Positions 34,477 through 43,449 of a stretch of DNA of 64,000 nucleotides are shown here, one piece after another (position 1 is the stretch's first letter; the number at the start of each line of letters is the position of its first letter). Source of the DNA: Verrucomicrobiota bacterium (lineage in GTDB: Bacteria > Verrucomicrobiota > Verrucomicrobiia > Opitutales > Opitutaceae); contig JAFEGX010000125.1 in NCBI GenBank assembly GCA_018239675.1, positions 23,595 to 87,594 on the forward strand, written 5' to 3'. Below the pieces are notes generated by a model. The model was not told the DNA's origin and searched no databases. It saw nothing but the letters and a program-made list of their open reading frames with translations. Both the position numbers and the translations under genes were made by a program.

Positions 34477-36048
34477 ATGAAAATCTCCCGCCAGACGATC
34501 GGTTTCGCGCTGCTGGGCGTGGCGTACCTGATCGCGGCGTTCCTGGTCTTCCGGCACTCCGCGGAGGAGGCGCGGACGGACCGGGTGACCATCCGCTTCT
34601 CGCAGTGGCAGCTCGAGGGCACCGTGCGGAAGGCCTTCGACGCGATCATCGCCCGCTACGAGCAGCTCAACCCGCGGGTGCACGTGGTTCATCTCGCGGT
34701 GCCCGACACGGTCTACCTGCCGTGGATCCAGACCCAGATGGTCGGCGGCACGGGGCCCGACATCGCCGAGTACGTCTGGATCTGGCCCGACATCGCGCGG
34801 CGCTTCCAGCCGCTCGACGAGGACGTGATGAAGCCGAACCCCTATAACCAGGGCACGCCGCTCGAGGGTGTGCCGTGGCGCGACACGAACATCGACGGCT
34901 TCTCGAACGACGACAGCTACATCAAGGCGCTGAGCCACTACTACGGCATCACCGTGACGTCGCACGTCAACCGCATCGTCTACAACCGCGAGCTGATCCG
35001 GAAGATCACCGGGTCGCCCGAGCCGCCGCGCACCTACCGGGAATTCGTGGCGCTGTGCGCGCGGATCCAGGCCTACGCGAAGGCCCACGACCTGAACCTG
35101 GTGCCGCTCGGGGCGTCGCAGGACACCTATCCGTTCCTGACCTACATGGTGATGGGCACGATGGGCTCGGGCCTGTCGGAGCGGCTCGATGTGCGGCACC
35201 GGCTGCAGATCTACCAGGACCAGCTCGCGTCGCAGTACCTCCGCGGCGAGTGGAACTTCGAGACCCCGGAGCTGGAGGCGGGCCTTGAGGTGCTCGAGCA
35301 CCTCGGCTCCGTTGCCACCCCGGGTTTCGTGCAGCGCCGCCGGCACACGGCGCTCGCCGACTTCGTGGCGCAGCGGACCGCGATGGTCGCGATGCCGAGC
35401 TGGGAGGCGAGCAGCCTGCCCCTGATCTGCTCGTTCGACATCGGCGCGTTTCCGTTTCCCTATCCGCTGCAGGATGACCCGGTCTACGGCCACCTGGCTA
35501 GGGGGCCGTACGGCGAGGGGCCGCGCACCTCGGTGATGGGCCTGTACGTCAACCGCACGACCAAGCACCGGGCGGAGGCGATCGATTTCCTGCAGTTCCT
35601 CACCAGCGTCGAGGGCGCGCGGATCTTCACCAACGTGAGCAACTGGCAGCCGGCCACCGTCGGCGTGAAGCCGTCGGGCTTTGCCGCGCAGTTCACCCAG
35701 GAGACCGAGGGCTGGGCGTGGGCCGCGAGCTACATCGGCATCACGATCGACGCCGAGCAGTTCCTCCGCACGCGCTTCAGCACGCTCTGGAACGCGAACG
35801 GCGGGCTCAAGGCCTTCCAGGCGGAGGTGAAGGCGGGGCTGGAGTCGCGCATCCGGGACGACCTCCGGCGGGAGGTCATCAGCGGCGTCCACAATCTCCA
35901 GCGCGAGGACAACATCGCGGTCGCGTCGTACTTCGCGACGCCGCCCGACCGGCGGCCGCGGAAGCTCGAGCTCGCCACGCTTTCCAACGAGATCAAGGTC
36001 TACCAGTTCGGCCGCCTGCTCGCGGCTCCGGACCCGAGGCACCCATGA
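34477..36048 (+). CDS. Membrane-anchored ABC-type solute-binding-like protein, pair 3
   Basis: 523 residues from the ATG at 34477. Anchor helix: TIGFALLGVAYLIAAFLVF. The family blocks are VTIRFSQWQLEGTVRKAFDA, AVPDTVYLPWIQTQMVGG, KPNPYNQGTPLEGVPWRDTN and FLTSVEGARIFTNVSNWQPA. The last block deviates at NWQPA, where the others have WLPA. The C-terminal extension is kept. Like its paralogues it has no lipobox and no permease neighbour. The stop codon overlaps the next gene's start (ATGA). The variation among paralogues lies mainly in the middle lobe, which suggests different ligands. Confidence 0.83.
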   Translation: MKISRQTIGFALLGVAYLIAAFLVFRHSAEEARTDRVTIRFSQWQLEGTVRKAFDAIIARYEQLNPRVHVVHLAVPDTVYLPWIQTQMVGGTGPDIAEYVWIWPDIARRFQPLDEDVMKPNPYNQGTPLEGVPWRDTNIDGFSNDDSYIKALSHYYGITVTSHVNRIVYNRELIRKITGSPEPPRTYREFVALCARIQAYAKAHDLNLVPLGASQDTYPFLTYMVMGTMGSGLSERLDVRHRLQIYQDQLASQYLRGEWNFETPELEAGLEVLEHLGSVATPGFVQRRRHTALADFVAQRTAMVAMPSWEASSLPLICSFDIGAFPFPYPLQDDPVYGHLARGPYGEGPRTSVMGLYVNRTTKHRAEAIDFLQFLTSVEGARIFTNVSNWQPATVGVKPSGFAAQFTQETEGWAWAASYIGITIDAEQFLRTRFSTLWNANGGLKAFQAEVKAGLESRIRDDLRREVISGVHNLQREDNIAVASYFATPPDRRPRKLELATLSNEIKVYQFGRLLAAPDPRHP

Positions 36049-36887
36049 CCCGCGCGCGTCAATTTTCTTGGGGTCATGGGCTGCTGGCCGTGCTGCTGGC
36101 GCTGGCCGGGCCTGCGGCCGGACGCGGCGCGGACCTGACCGCGGGCTGGGAGGCGCTGACCAACTACCAGGCGGGGGAGGCGCTGAGGATCTTTGCCGCG
36201 GGCGAGGCTTCCACCAACCCTGCGACGGTGCGCGAGGCGCGCTTTGGCCGCGGGGTCGCGCTGCTCACCCGGCAGCCGGTCACTGCCGGCCAGATCGACG
36301 AGGCGCGCGGCCTGTTCCGGGCGCTGGCCGAAAGCGGCGCGGACGACTTCGCGCTGGGCGCGCGGTTCTACCTGGGCCGCATCGCGCAGCATCATCAGGA
36401 GACGCCCGACCCGGACGAGGCCGCCCGGCAGTTCCGCCTGCTGCTGAACGAGCACCCGGACTCAGTCTGGTCGCAGTCCGCGCTCAGCCGGCTGGCGCTG
36501 CTGCAGCTCTACGCCCTCGACCCGGGTTTCACGCCTGACCAGCGGATCGCCGCCGCGAAGAAGCTGCTCGCGCTGGCGCGAGTCCCGGCCGCCGAGGGCG
36601 AGGTGCACATCGCAATCGCCGAGGCGATTTTCTACTACCGGCTGCCCGGCGAGCGCGCGCTGCCGCACCTGCTGGCGGCCGAGCGGCTCGGCGGGTATGA
36701 CCGCGTCGGGCGTGCCGACATCCTGCTCCAGATCGCGGAGCTCTCCCGGCTCGCGGGCCTGCGGGCGCAGGCGGCGAAGTTCTACCATCTCTTCCTGAAG
36801 GAAAATCCGCGCGACTCGGCGAACTACAACGCCCGGATGCATCTCGCCGAGGTCGAGCCGCCGGCCGCGGCGCCGGCGAAACGGTAG
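36045..36887 (+). CDS. Secreted TPR-like helical-repeat partner protein, pair 3
   Basis: 280 residues, translationally coupled to the binding protein gene (ATGA). The N-terminus MTRARQFSWGHGLLAVLLAL forms a signal peptide ending near GPAAGRGA. Repeats: NYQAGEALRIFAAGEAS, FYLGRIAQHHQETPDPDEAA, NEHPDSVWSQSALSRLALLQ, LPGERALPHLLAAERLGGYD, RADILLQIAELSRLAGLRAQ. GRIAQHH and EHPDS are shared word for word with pair 1. The protein is predicted periplasmic, all-helical and non-enzymatic. The gene is the last of the array and converges with the GH106-like gene across a 137-base spacer. Confidence 0.75.
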   Translation: MTRARQFSWGHGLLAVLLALAGPAAGRGADLTAGWEALTNYQAGEALRIFAAGEASTNPATVREARFGRGVALLTRQPVTAGQIDEARGLFRALAESGADDFALGARFYLGRIAQHHQETPDPDEAARQFRLLLNEHPDSVWSQSALSRLALLQLYALDPGFTPDQRIAAAKKLLALARVPAAEGEVHIAIAEAIFYYRLPGERALPHLLAAERLGGYDRVGRADILLQIAELSRLAGLRAQAAKFYHLFLKENPRDSANYNARMHLAEVEPPAAAPAKR

Positions 36888-36922
36888 GCGGAGTTATTCG
36901 CGCGCCCGAAGTTCGGTCCTGG

Positions 36923-36979
36923 CACGAAGGGCCCCAAGAACACGAAGTCCGGGTGGGCCGGCCATCGCGCGCTTCGTGG
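36923..36979. repeat. CACGAAG spacer words, direct and inverted
   Basis: CACGAAG occurs at 36923 and 36941, and its complement CTTCGTG at 36972, in the spacer between convergent genes. It resembles the CACGGAA- and CGCAAAG-type spacer repeats elsewhere in the window. Confidence 0.5.
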
Positions 36980-37024
36980 CTCTGGCGGTAGGGATCGGAC
37001 CCCGCTCCCGCCTACAGACCCGCG

Positions 37025-39481
37025 CTACGCAATGGGGATGACCTGCGACGGCAAGCGCAGCGGCTTGAAGTGCCACGCGGGAATCAGGGTGGGAGATGGC
37101 GCGTCCGGCAGGTCGGCAAAGTTCTTCTCGCCGACAATCTGTCCCGGGCTCACGACATGCCAGTCGCCGTTGTAATAATGGTGCGGGCCGAAGTAGTTGA
37201 ACGTGCTCGGCACCAGTTCGACGCGGAGCCGGTGCGGGCCCGCCGCCAGCGGTGCCGGCAGCGACAAGGTCCAGTCCGGACCCCAGGCCCAGCCGGCCGG
37301 CCGGCCGTCCACCCAGGCCCGGATGGCGTCGCCCATCATCCCGCCGAAGCGCAGTTGCCGCGCAATCGACCCCAGCTCGAAATTCGCCTCGGCCACCAGC
37401 GGGCGATGCAGGAACGGCAGGCCGGCGGCCGCGAGCTCGGCGTCCGCCGCCAGGGTCGCGACGCGCCCGACGAACGGCCCGGCGGTCCGCAGCGTGCCGT
37501 TCGGACCCGGGGTGAATGGGGTCCGGCTGTGCACCGTGAGCCCGCCCTTGAGCCAGACATAGGGCCGGGCGGAGAACTCGCGCTCGGTGCGGAAGCGGAG
37601 CCCGTGGCTTCCGTCCGCGAGTCCCGCCAGCGGGGCCACCGCGCCTTCGTAGTCCGGCGTGAGCGTGAGCGGCCGGCCGTCGAGGCTCGCGTTCACCAGA
37701 TCGTCGGTGAAATGGAGGTGCAGCCCGGCCGGCATCCGGGCGCCGAACTCGGTCTGGAACGTCGCGACGTACTCGCGGGGTGCGGTCCGCTCCGGCTCGA
37801 TGAGCCAGGAATTCTCGGGCAGGGCCGGCGCGGCCCAGGTGAGGCGGGCCAACCCGGGTTCGGCCGGCCGCCCGGCGGCCGTGACGGACACCGCCGGCCG
37901 CGTCGCGAGGGTGGCGACGCTGGCGCGCAACGCGGGCGGCAGGAGCCGCTGGCCGGACTCGCGCAGCCGCGCCCCGTCGTCGACCACGACCCGCGCGTAG
38001 GTTGCCTGGCCGAGGCGCAGGCGGCCCGACTCGAGCCGGCCGTCCTCCTCGAGCGTGCGCTCGTCGGTCACGTCGTAGGGAATGCCGGCGGCCTTGAGCT
38101 GCTCGAGCCGCGCGAGAAACGCGCGGTTGATCCGGCCGGCGGGCGTGTCGGGGTAGGTGGTTGCGACGTGGAGATTGGTCTGCCAGAGCTCCCACGGCTC
38201 GTACTCGGCCATCAGGCCGCGGTACGGGGCGACGACGAGCGTGTCGGGCACGGCCGGCGGGTGGGCGGCGAGCTCGCGCGTGACGCGGGCGAGCAGCTCC
38301 GGGAACGCCTCGCGCCAGCTCAGGTGCAGCGGCTCCGACGGCGGCCAGTCCGTGAGCGCCGGCGTGTCGAGCCGGTACTGGCTCAGGTGGAAGACGAAAT
38401 CGGTGAGCCCGTTCCGGCCGAGCCAGAGCACGTAGCGCTCGAGATCCTCGGGCGTCGCACCCCAGCCGGCGCCGCCGAAGCACTCGACCATGCACCGGCC
38501 GTTGCTGAACTGGCGCGACGCGGCGGCTGCCTGGCGCGGATAGAAGTCCAGGGCCGGGTGGCGTTCGAGGGCGTCGATGCCCGGGATGCTGAGGTGGCGG
38601 AAGATCCGGTGACACGACCCGACCATCGGGAGCTGGAAGAGCGGGTGTTCCTCGCCCTTCACGTGCGCGATGAACTGCTTGCCCTGGCGCCGGCACCACG
38701 CGAGATAGGGCGCGAAGAAGCCGTCAATCAGCGCGTCGGTGACCGCCTCCCAGTACCGGACCCGCACCTCCTGGTAGCCGTCGCCGCGGGCGAAGATCAG
38801 CGGCAGCTGCGCGGCGAAGTCGGCGCCGAGCGCCGCGCGGAGGCGTTCGGGCATGGAAGGGGTCCACGGGATCCCGGCGACGTCGGGGAACGGATCCTTG
38901 AGGATGCCCGCCTCGGGCTCGTCGGCGAAGAAGGCCTCGACGTACTCGAACGCCGCCGGCTCCAGGCCGGTGCGGTAGCGCTCGTGGATCAGGTCGAGGA
39001 AATGGCCGAGCACGCGCGGCTCGAGGGAATCGACGTAGTTCGTCCGGCGCGGCGTCAGGTGCCAGGTCCGGGCGCCGTTGGTGCCGGCGGGCACGAGGCG
39101 GTTCGAGGCGTCGGTGGCGAAGGCGCCGAGCGAGTCCGGCGCGGCCTGCGGCGTGAGGTCGAGGCGCAGCGACGCGCTGTCGGGAAACCGCGCGAGCACC
39201 TGGCCGTCGCCCGTGCCGCTGGGCCAGCCGTTCTCGTCGTAGAGCCAGTAGCGCAGGCCGAGTTCCCTGGCGTGCAGGATCGAGTCGTTCACCAGCCGGA
39301 GATATTCCGGGCTCATGTACGGCGGGCGGCCCGGGTAGAATCGCGGGTGGAACACCACGCCGTGCAGGCCGGCCGCGCGGAAATCCTCGAGCTGGCGGCG
39401 CAGGCGCGCCCGGTCGAGGGCGCCGTTGATGGACCAGAACGTGTAGAAACGCGGGGTGCGGTCGGCGGCGACGGAGGACAT
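37025..39481 (-). CDS. GH106-like glycoside hydrolase (possible alpha-L-rhamnosidase), predicted cytoplasmic
   Basis: 818 residues from the ATG at 39481; an earlier in-frame ATG adds only a basic leader. There is no signal peptide. The N-terminal barrel region has FYTFWSINGALDRARLRRQL, GLHGVVFHPRFYPGRPPYMS and LRYWLYDENGWPSGTGDGQV, the pattern seen in GH106 alpha-L-rhamnosidases and related unclassified hydrolases. EAFFADEPEAGILKDPFPDV (about residues 160-180) offers candidate catalytic acids. The C-terminal third is beta-rich, with the galactose-binding-like tail GPHRLRVELVPSTFNYFGPH. Rhamnose release would fit the rhamnose isomerase gene 20 kb away, but the assignment is tentative. Confidence 0.68.
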   Translation of the reverse strand: MSSVAADRTPRFYTFWSINGALDRARLRRQLEDFRAAGLHGVVFHPRFYPGRPPYMSPEYLRLVNDSILHARELGLRYWLYDENGWPSGTGDGQVLARFPDSASLRLDLTPQAAPDSLGAFATDASNRLVPAGTNGARTWHLTPRRTNYVDSLEPRVLGHFLDLIHERYRTGLEPAAFEYVEAFFADEPEAGILKDPFPDVAGIPWTPSMPERLRAALGADFAAQLPLIFARGDGYQEVRVRYWEAVTDALIDGFFAPYLAWCRRQGKQFIAHVKGEEHPLFQLPMVGSCHRIFRHLSIPGIDALERHPALDFYPRQAAAASRQFSNGRCMVECFGGAGWGATPEDLERYVLWLGRNGLTDFVFHLSQYRLDTPALTDWPPSEPLHLSWREAFPELLARVTRELAAHPPAVPDTLVVAPYRGLMAEYEPWELWQTNLHVATTYPDTPAGRINRAFLARLEQLKAAGIPYDVTDERTLEEDGRLESGRLRLGQATYARVVVDDGARLRESGQRLLPPALRASVATLATRPAVSVTAAGRPAEPGLARLTWAAPALPENSWLIEPERTAPREYVATFQTEFGARMPAGLHLHFTDDLVNASLDGRPLTLTPDYEGAVAPLAGLADGSHGLRFRTEREFSARPYVWLKGGLTVHSRTPFTPGPNGTLRTAGPFVGRVATLAADAELAAAGLPFLHRPLVAEANFELGSIARQLRFGGMMGDAIRAWVDGRPAGWAWGPDWTLSLPAPLAAGPHRLRVELVPSTFNYFGPHHYYNGDWHVVSPGQIVGEKNFADLPDAPSPTLIPAWHFKPLRLPSQVIPIA

Positions 39482-39573
39482 CGGGGAGGCGCGGAACCTA
39501 CGCCGCCGGCCCGCCTCGAGGGAAACGGAAAACGCGCGCCGGGGGTGAACGTTCACCGCCGGCCCGTCCTCGT

Positions 39574-39590
39574 GTCACGCAATGAGTGAC
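39574..39590. repeat. 17-bp palindromic spacer element, copy 2
   Basis: GTCACGCAATGAGTGAC, with CGGCCC about 12 bases upstream and CCCG downstream as in copy 1. It lies in the 264-base divergent spacer (39482-39745) between the GH106-like gene and the methyltransferase gene. No other feature is evident in that spacer. Confidence 0.75.
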
Positions 39591-39745
39591 CCGCCCCGGC
39601 GGGCGCCGACCGCGGGCCGGTTTGCCGTTGGGTGCGGCGCGGTGCCCCGCTGCGCTGATGATCCCCCTCACTGCCCCACCGTTGGGCGCCTGTTGCCTTG
39701 CAAGCGGGGCCCGGCGGAGCGACAAGGGGAATCCGCTCCCCGGCC

Positions 39746-40468
39746 ATGAACGACAACCGCAACTACGACTACTCCCGCGGGACCTTTGGTCACCGCGCGG
39801 AATTCGGGGTGATCGTCGACTGGATCCCGGAGCGGGCCCGCGTCATCGACCTTGCCTGCGGCAACGGTTCGTTGATGAAGCTGCTCCACGAGAAGCCGGG
39901 CGTGGAGGTCGAGGGCCTGGACCTGGCGCCCACCGGCGTCGACTTCTGCCGGCGCCACGGCCTGAACGCGCGCGTGGCCGCGATCGACCAGCGGGCGAGC
40001 TACGAGCGCTACGCCGACCGGCAGTTCGACTTCGCCGTGTGCAACGTGACGGTGCAGATGGTGATGTATCCCGAGGTCCTGCTGGCGGAGATGAAGCGCA
40101 TCGCGCGCTGGCAGATCGTGTCGTTCCCGAACTTCGCCCACTGGAGCAACCGCCTCGACCTCGTGACCCGGGGCCGCATGCCGCGCCCGATGATCTTCGG
40201 CTACGACTGGTACAGCACCGGTCACATCCACCATCTCAGCATCGCCGACTACCGCGGCTACTGCGCCGCGAATGGCCTGCGCATCCTGCGCGAGGAGCAC
40301 CTCGACCGCTGGCGCTGGCTCGCCCGGCGCTGGCCCAACCTGTTCTCGACGGTCGGGGTCTTCCTGACGGAATCGGCGGACCAGGAGGTCTCGGCGGACG
40401 GCGTGCCCGACCTCCTTGACCTGCTGGCCCGCGGCGGCTCGACCCCCGCGACCGCGCCGCAGCTTTAG
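39746..40468 (+). CDS. MetW-like SAM-dependent methyltransferase
   Basis: 240 residues from the ATG at 39746. The SAM-binding motif I reads VIDLACGNGSLMKLL (about residues 31-45), followed by VEVEGLDLAPTGVDFCRR. The middle and end match the MetW pattern: QIVSFPNFAHWSNRLDLVTR, GRMPRPMIFGYDWYSTGHIH and LSIADYRGYC. MetW partners MetX in homoserine acylation in many bacteria, but no metX is nearby. The protein is longer than typical MetW (about 200) by a tail of about 30 residues. It may therefore be a MetW-family enzyme in another pathway. It is followed by a weak hairpin. Confidence 0.82.
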   Translation: MNDNRNYDYSRGTFGHRAEFGVIVDWIPERARVIDLACGNGSLMKLLHEKPGVEVEGLDLAPTGVDFCRRHGLNARVAAIDQRASYERYADRQFDFAVCNVTVQMVMYPEVLLAEMKRIARWQIVSFPNFAHWSNRLDLVTRGRMPRPMIFGYDWYSTGHIHHLSIADYRGYCAANGLRILREEHLDRWRWLARRWPNLFSTVGVFLTESADQEVSADGVPDLLDLLARGGSTPATAPQL

Positions 40469-40469
40469 G

Positions 40470-40504
40470 CCCCGGGCAAAAAGCTTGTTAGCGCGGGCCC
40501 GGGG
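40470..40504 (+). terminator. Weak hairpin after the methyltransferase gene
   Basis: CCCCGGGC (40470-40477) pairs with GCCCGGGG (40497-40504) around a 19-base loop containing AAAAAGCTTG. Only GGAATTT follows, so termination would be weak. Confidence 0.35.
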
Positions 40505-40555
40505 GAATTTGTTAATGGAACCTGCGGCCCGTCCCGGTGCCGCGGTCCGCCTGCC

Positions 40556-41569
40556 ATGACTTCCTCCCGAGTTCTCCGTGTCGCGCTGGTCGGCTGCGGC
40601 AGCTACGGCGCCGAGCACGCGAAATTCCTCTCGCGGCACCGCGCCGTGCGCCTCCACGCGGTGGCGGACCTCGACCCCGCCCGGGCGGAGGCGTTCAAGG
40701 CGCAGTACGGCGCCGGCTACGCCACCGGCGACGTGGGCCGCATCTGGGCCGATCCCGCGATCGAGGCGGTCTGGGTCTGCACGCAGCACCACACGCACGC
40801 GCCGCTTGCCGAGGCGGCCGCCGCCGCGGGGAAGCATCTCTTCCTCGAGAAGCCGCTGGCGCTCACGCTGGCCGACTGCGACCGCATCGTGGCGGCGGTG
40901 GAGCGCGGCGGCATCATCGCCGCCGCCGGCTTCAAGCTCCGCTTTTTCCCGGCAGTAGTTGCGGCGCAGGCCTTCCTGAAGCAGCCGACGCTGACCACCG
41001 CCCACGTGATCGACGACCACTGGCCGTCCGAGTTCTGGGCGAACGACCCGGTCCAGGGCGGCGGCAACGTCCTCTCGCAGGGCTGCCACATCGTCGACAC
41101 CGTGCTCCACCTGCACCCGACCGGCCCCGTGCGCGTCTATGCGGCGGGCGGGAACCGGCATCACCCGACCCGCGACATCGTCGACACCACGGCGATCACG
41201 CTGACCTTCGCCGACGGCGCCGTGGCCAGCCTTGCGGTCGGCGACGTGGGCGTGCCGCCGTTCTCGTCCAAGTTCGCGCTGCAGCAGTCCGACGGCCAGC
41301 GGAGCCTCAGCCTCTACAACCGGCTGAACTCGCTGATGACCCGCGAGGACAAGCGCGTGACCGAGCACCCGGCCCACCCGGAGGAGGGCGCCGCGGTGAT
41401 CGACGAGCCCTTCATCCACGCGGTGCTGCGCGGCGGCCCGTCGCCCTGCTCGATCCGGTCCGCGCGCCGCACGTCGGCGGTCGTGCTCGCCGCGATCGAG
41501 TCGATCCGCACCGGCCGCGTGGTGGACCTGACCGCCCCGCCGTACGATGCGGCGATGCGCCTCGCATGA
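40556..41569 (+). CDS. Gfo/Idh/MocA family sugar dehydrogenase
   Basis: 337 residues. The Rossmann fold starts at once with VALVGCGSYGAEHAKFLSRH (about residues 8-27), then AVWVCTQHHTHAPLAEAAAA and the family hallmark HLFLEKPLALTLADC (Lys of EKP near residue 100). The C-terminal domain includes GGNVLSQGCHIVDTVLHLHP with the probable catalytic His. It oxidises or epimerises a sugar or cyclitol with NAD(P). It overlaps the next gene by ATGA, which places it as the first enzyme of a sugar-catabolic operon that continues through two ABC permeases. Confidence 0.93.
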   Translation: MTSSRVLRVALVGCGSYGAEHAKFLSRHRAVRLHAVADLDPARAEAFKAQYGAGYATGDVGRIWADPAIEAVWVCTQHHTHAPLAEAAAAAGKHLFLEKPLALTLADCDRIVAAVERGGIIAAAGFKLRFFPAVVAAQAFLKQPTLTTAHVIDDHWPSEFWANDPVQGGGNVLSQGCHIVDTVLHLHPTGPVRVYAAGGNRHHPTRDIVDTTAITLTFADGAVASLAVGDVGVPPFSSKFALQQSDGQRSLSLYNRLNSLMTREDKRVTEHPAHPEEGAAVIDEPFIHAVLRGGPSPCSIRSARRTSAVVLAAIESIRTGRVVDLTAPPYDAAMRLA

Positions 41570-43449
41570 ACGCGGTCGGCCGGCGCCTCATCGAGCTGAC
41601 CCGGCGGCACGGCGCCGCGTGGTACCAGCCGGCGACCCGCCAGTGCGTGGGCCCGCGGGACACGCTCTGGTACGCGATCGCGCTGCTGTTCTCGCCTGAC
41701 CCGGCGGAGCGGGCGCTGGGCGACGCGCTGCTGGGCGAGGCCCGCTGCGCGGACGGCACGCATTCCCCGGCGACCATGCTGGCGGTCCTGCTCGCGATTC
41801 CCGACCGGGTTTCGGCGGGGACGACCGCGGCCCTGGCGGCGCAGGTGCGCGGGGCGCTGCCGGAGGCGGCGCTGGCCGAGTGGCACGACGGGAACGTGAA
41901 CCACCCGCTGGCGGCCTGGTGCGCGCTGATCCTGGGCGGGGAGCGGAGCGGCGACGCCCTGGCGGTCGCCAGCGGCCGGGGCCGGCTGTTGGCCCTGCGG
42001 CGGGTGACCGGCGACCGCCGCCACGCCTGGCGCCGGCAGGCCATCTGGTCGGAGTACAACAGCCCGACCTACACGGCGCTCGACCTGTGGTGGCTGGCGC
42101 TGATCGCCGAGTACGCCCGCGACCCCGAGTCGCGCCGCTGCGCGCGCTTTCTCGAGGAGCGGCTGTGGGTCGAGCTCGCGCTCTTTTACCACGCACCGAG
42201 CCAGCAGTTCGCCGGCCCGCACTCGCGGTCCTACCTCGACGACTCGCTGGGCGGCTGGTCGGGCGTGCACTGCACGATGGCCGCGGCGTTCGGTGAGCCC
42301 CTGTTCCTCGAGCCGGAGCGGGCGCTCGCGATCGGGCATCCCTCGGCGATCCTGCAGAACTCGGTGCCCGCCATCCTCCCGTTCCACGTCCCGGCCGACG
42401 CGCACCGCCTCGCCTTCCACAAGCCGCTGCCTGTCCTGCTGCGCGCGACCACCTATGGCGAGAGCTACCATGAAAACCACGCCGGGCGGGGCTTCGAGGA
42501 CGGGCTTTATCCCGGCGGCTGGAGCGATCTCGTGAGCTACCAGACCGCGGGCTACGCGCTGGGCACGGCGTCGCGGCCCTATGTGAACGCCGGGCACTCG
42601 GACAGCTTCATGGCGCGGATCCTGCGCCATGCGCCCGTCCGCACCTGCGCCGACTTCCGCTCGGTCTTCGCCCGCGGCGTGTTCAATGACGCCGAGGTGC
42701 ACCGGCCGAACCGCGTGCATGTGACGGGCGGGGCGACCGACGCGAGCTACCTGTACGAGGAGGGGAGGACCTTCGCGCTGCAGGACCGGAACCGCGCGCT
42801 GGTGCTGTATGCGCCGAAGGGCGCCGGGCACCGCGGCGTTGCGCGGTTCCGGGTCGACGTGATCTTTTCCTACGACGCGCCGTTTGACGAGCTGTGGCTC
42901 GACGGCCGGCCGGCCGGCCCGCTGCCGCAGGCGCTGCCCGCGGGCGCCCGGATCACCTTCCGTGACGGCCATGTCCTCGGGATCCTGCGTCCGCTGGTGC
43001 CGCACCCGGCCGCCGGCGCGCAGCCGGTCACGGTGCGCCGCGAGGCGAACTGCCTCGTGGTCTCGACCGCCAACCACGACGGCCCGGCGCGGGATTGGCC
43101 GCGCGACGAGCTGCGCGGCTGGCGCAACGGCTTCTACTGTGAGCTCTGGACGACGGCGGAGTTCCCGAACCTGGCGGCGCTCGACGCGCACGCGGCGGCG
43201 ATCACCCTGCACGACAGCCTCCCGGCGGGCGGACGGCACCGCGTGACCCGGGTGCACAGCGGGCGGGTGACCCTGGAACTGGCGGTGAACCCGTGGTCGG
43301 AGGAGATCGAGCAGGCGACGGTGAACGGCGCCGACGCCCGCGTGCAGCACCTGGAGGTGACGGGCGGGCCGGACGGCGCGCCCCTCCTCAACCCGCCGAC
43401 GCTCTACGGCGCGGAGGCCTACGATGCCTTCCCGGCCCCGCGACCCTGA
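41566..43449 (+). CDS. Uncharacterised two-domain protein of a carbohydrate operon
   Basis: 627 residues. The start overlaps the dehydrogenase stop (ATGA). I do not recognise the family. The N-terminal 360 residues are helix-rich with repeated tryptophans and aromatics (NHPLAAWCALILGGE, SPTYTALDLWWLALIAEYAR, YLDDSLGGWSGVHCTMAAAF), in the style of alpha/alpha-toroid carbohydrate enzymes. RGFEDGLYPGGWSDLVSYQT and VNAGHSDSFMARILRHAPV are possible active-site stretches. The C-terminal 270 residues look beta-rich (VARFRVDVIFSYDAPFDELW). The layout recalls polysaccharide lyases or hydrolases of toroid plus beta-sandwich type. No signal peptide, so an intracellular substrate is expected. Confidence 0.6.
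   Translation: MNAVGRRLIELTRRHGAAWYQPATRQCVGPRDTLWYAIALLFSPDPAERALGDALLGEARCADGTHSPATMLAVLLAIPDRVSAGTTAALAAQVRGALPEAALAEWHDGNVNHPLAAWCALILGGERSGDALAVASGRGRLLALRRVTGDRRHAWRRQAIWSEYNSPTYTALDLWWLALIAEYARDPESRRCARFLEERLWVELALFYHAPSQQFAGPHSRSYLDDSLGGWSGVHCTMAAAFGEPLFLEPERALAIGHPSAILQNSVPAILPFHVPADAHRLAFHKPLPVLLRATTYGESYHENHAGRGFEDGLYPGGWSDLVSYQTAGYALGTASRPYVNAGHSDSFMARILRHAPVRTCADFRSVFARGVFNDAEVHRPNRVHVTGGATDASYLYEEGRTFALQDRNRALVLYAPKGAGHRGVARFRVDVIFSYDAPFDELWLDGRPAGPLPQALPAGARITFRDGHVLGILRPLVPHPAAGAQPVTVRREANCLVVSTANHDGPARDWPRDELRGWRNGFYCELWTTAEFPNLAALDAHAAAITLHDSLPAGGRHRVTRVHSGRVTLELAVNPWSEEIEQATVNGADARVQHLEVTGGPDGAPLLNPPTLYGAEAYDAFPAPRP

Noticed and set aside
37070..39589. A plus-strand frame of 839 codons opposite the GH106-like gene
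   Set aside because: Low-complexity arginine/glutamate/valine/glycine composition and no start context. The minus-strand frame has coherent hydrolase motifs.
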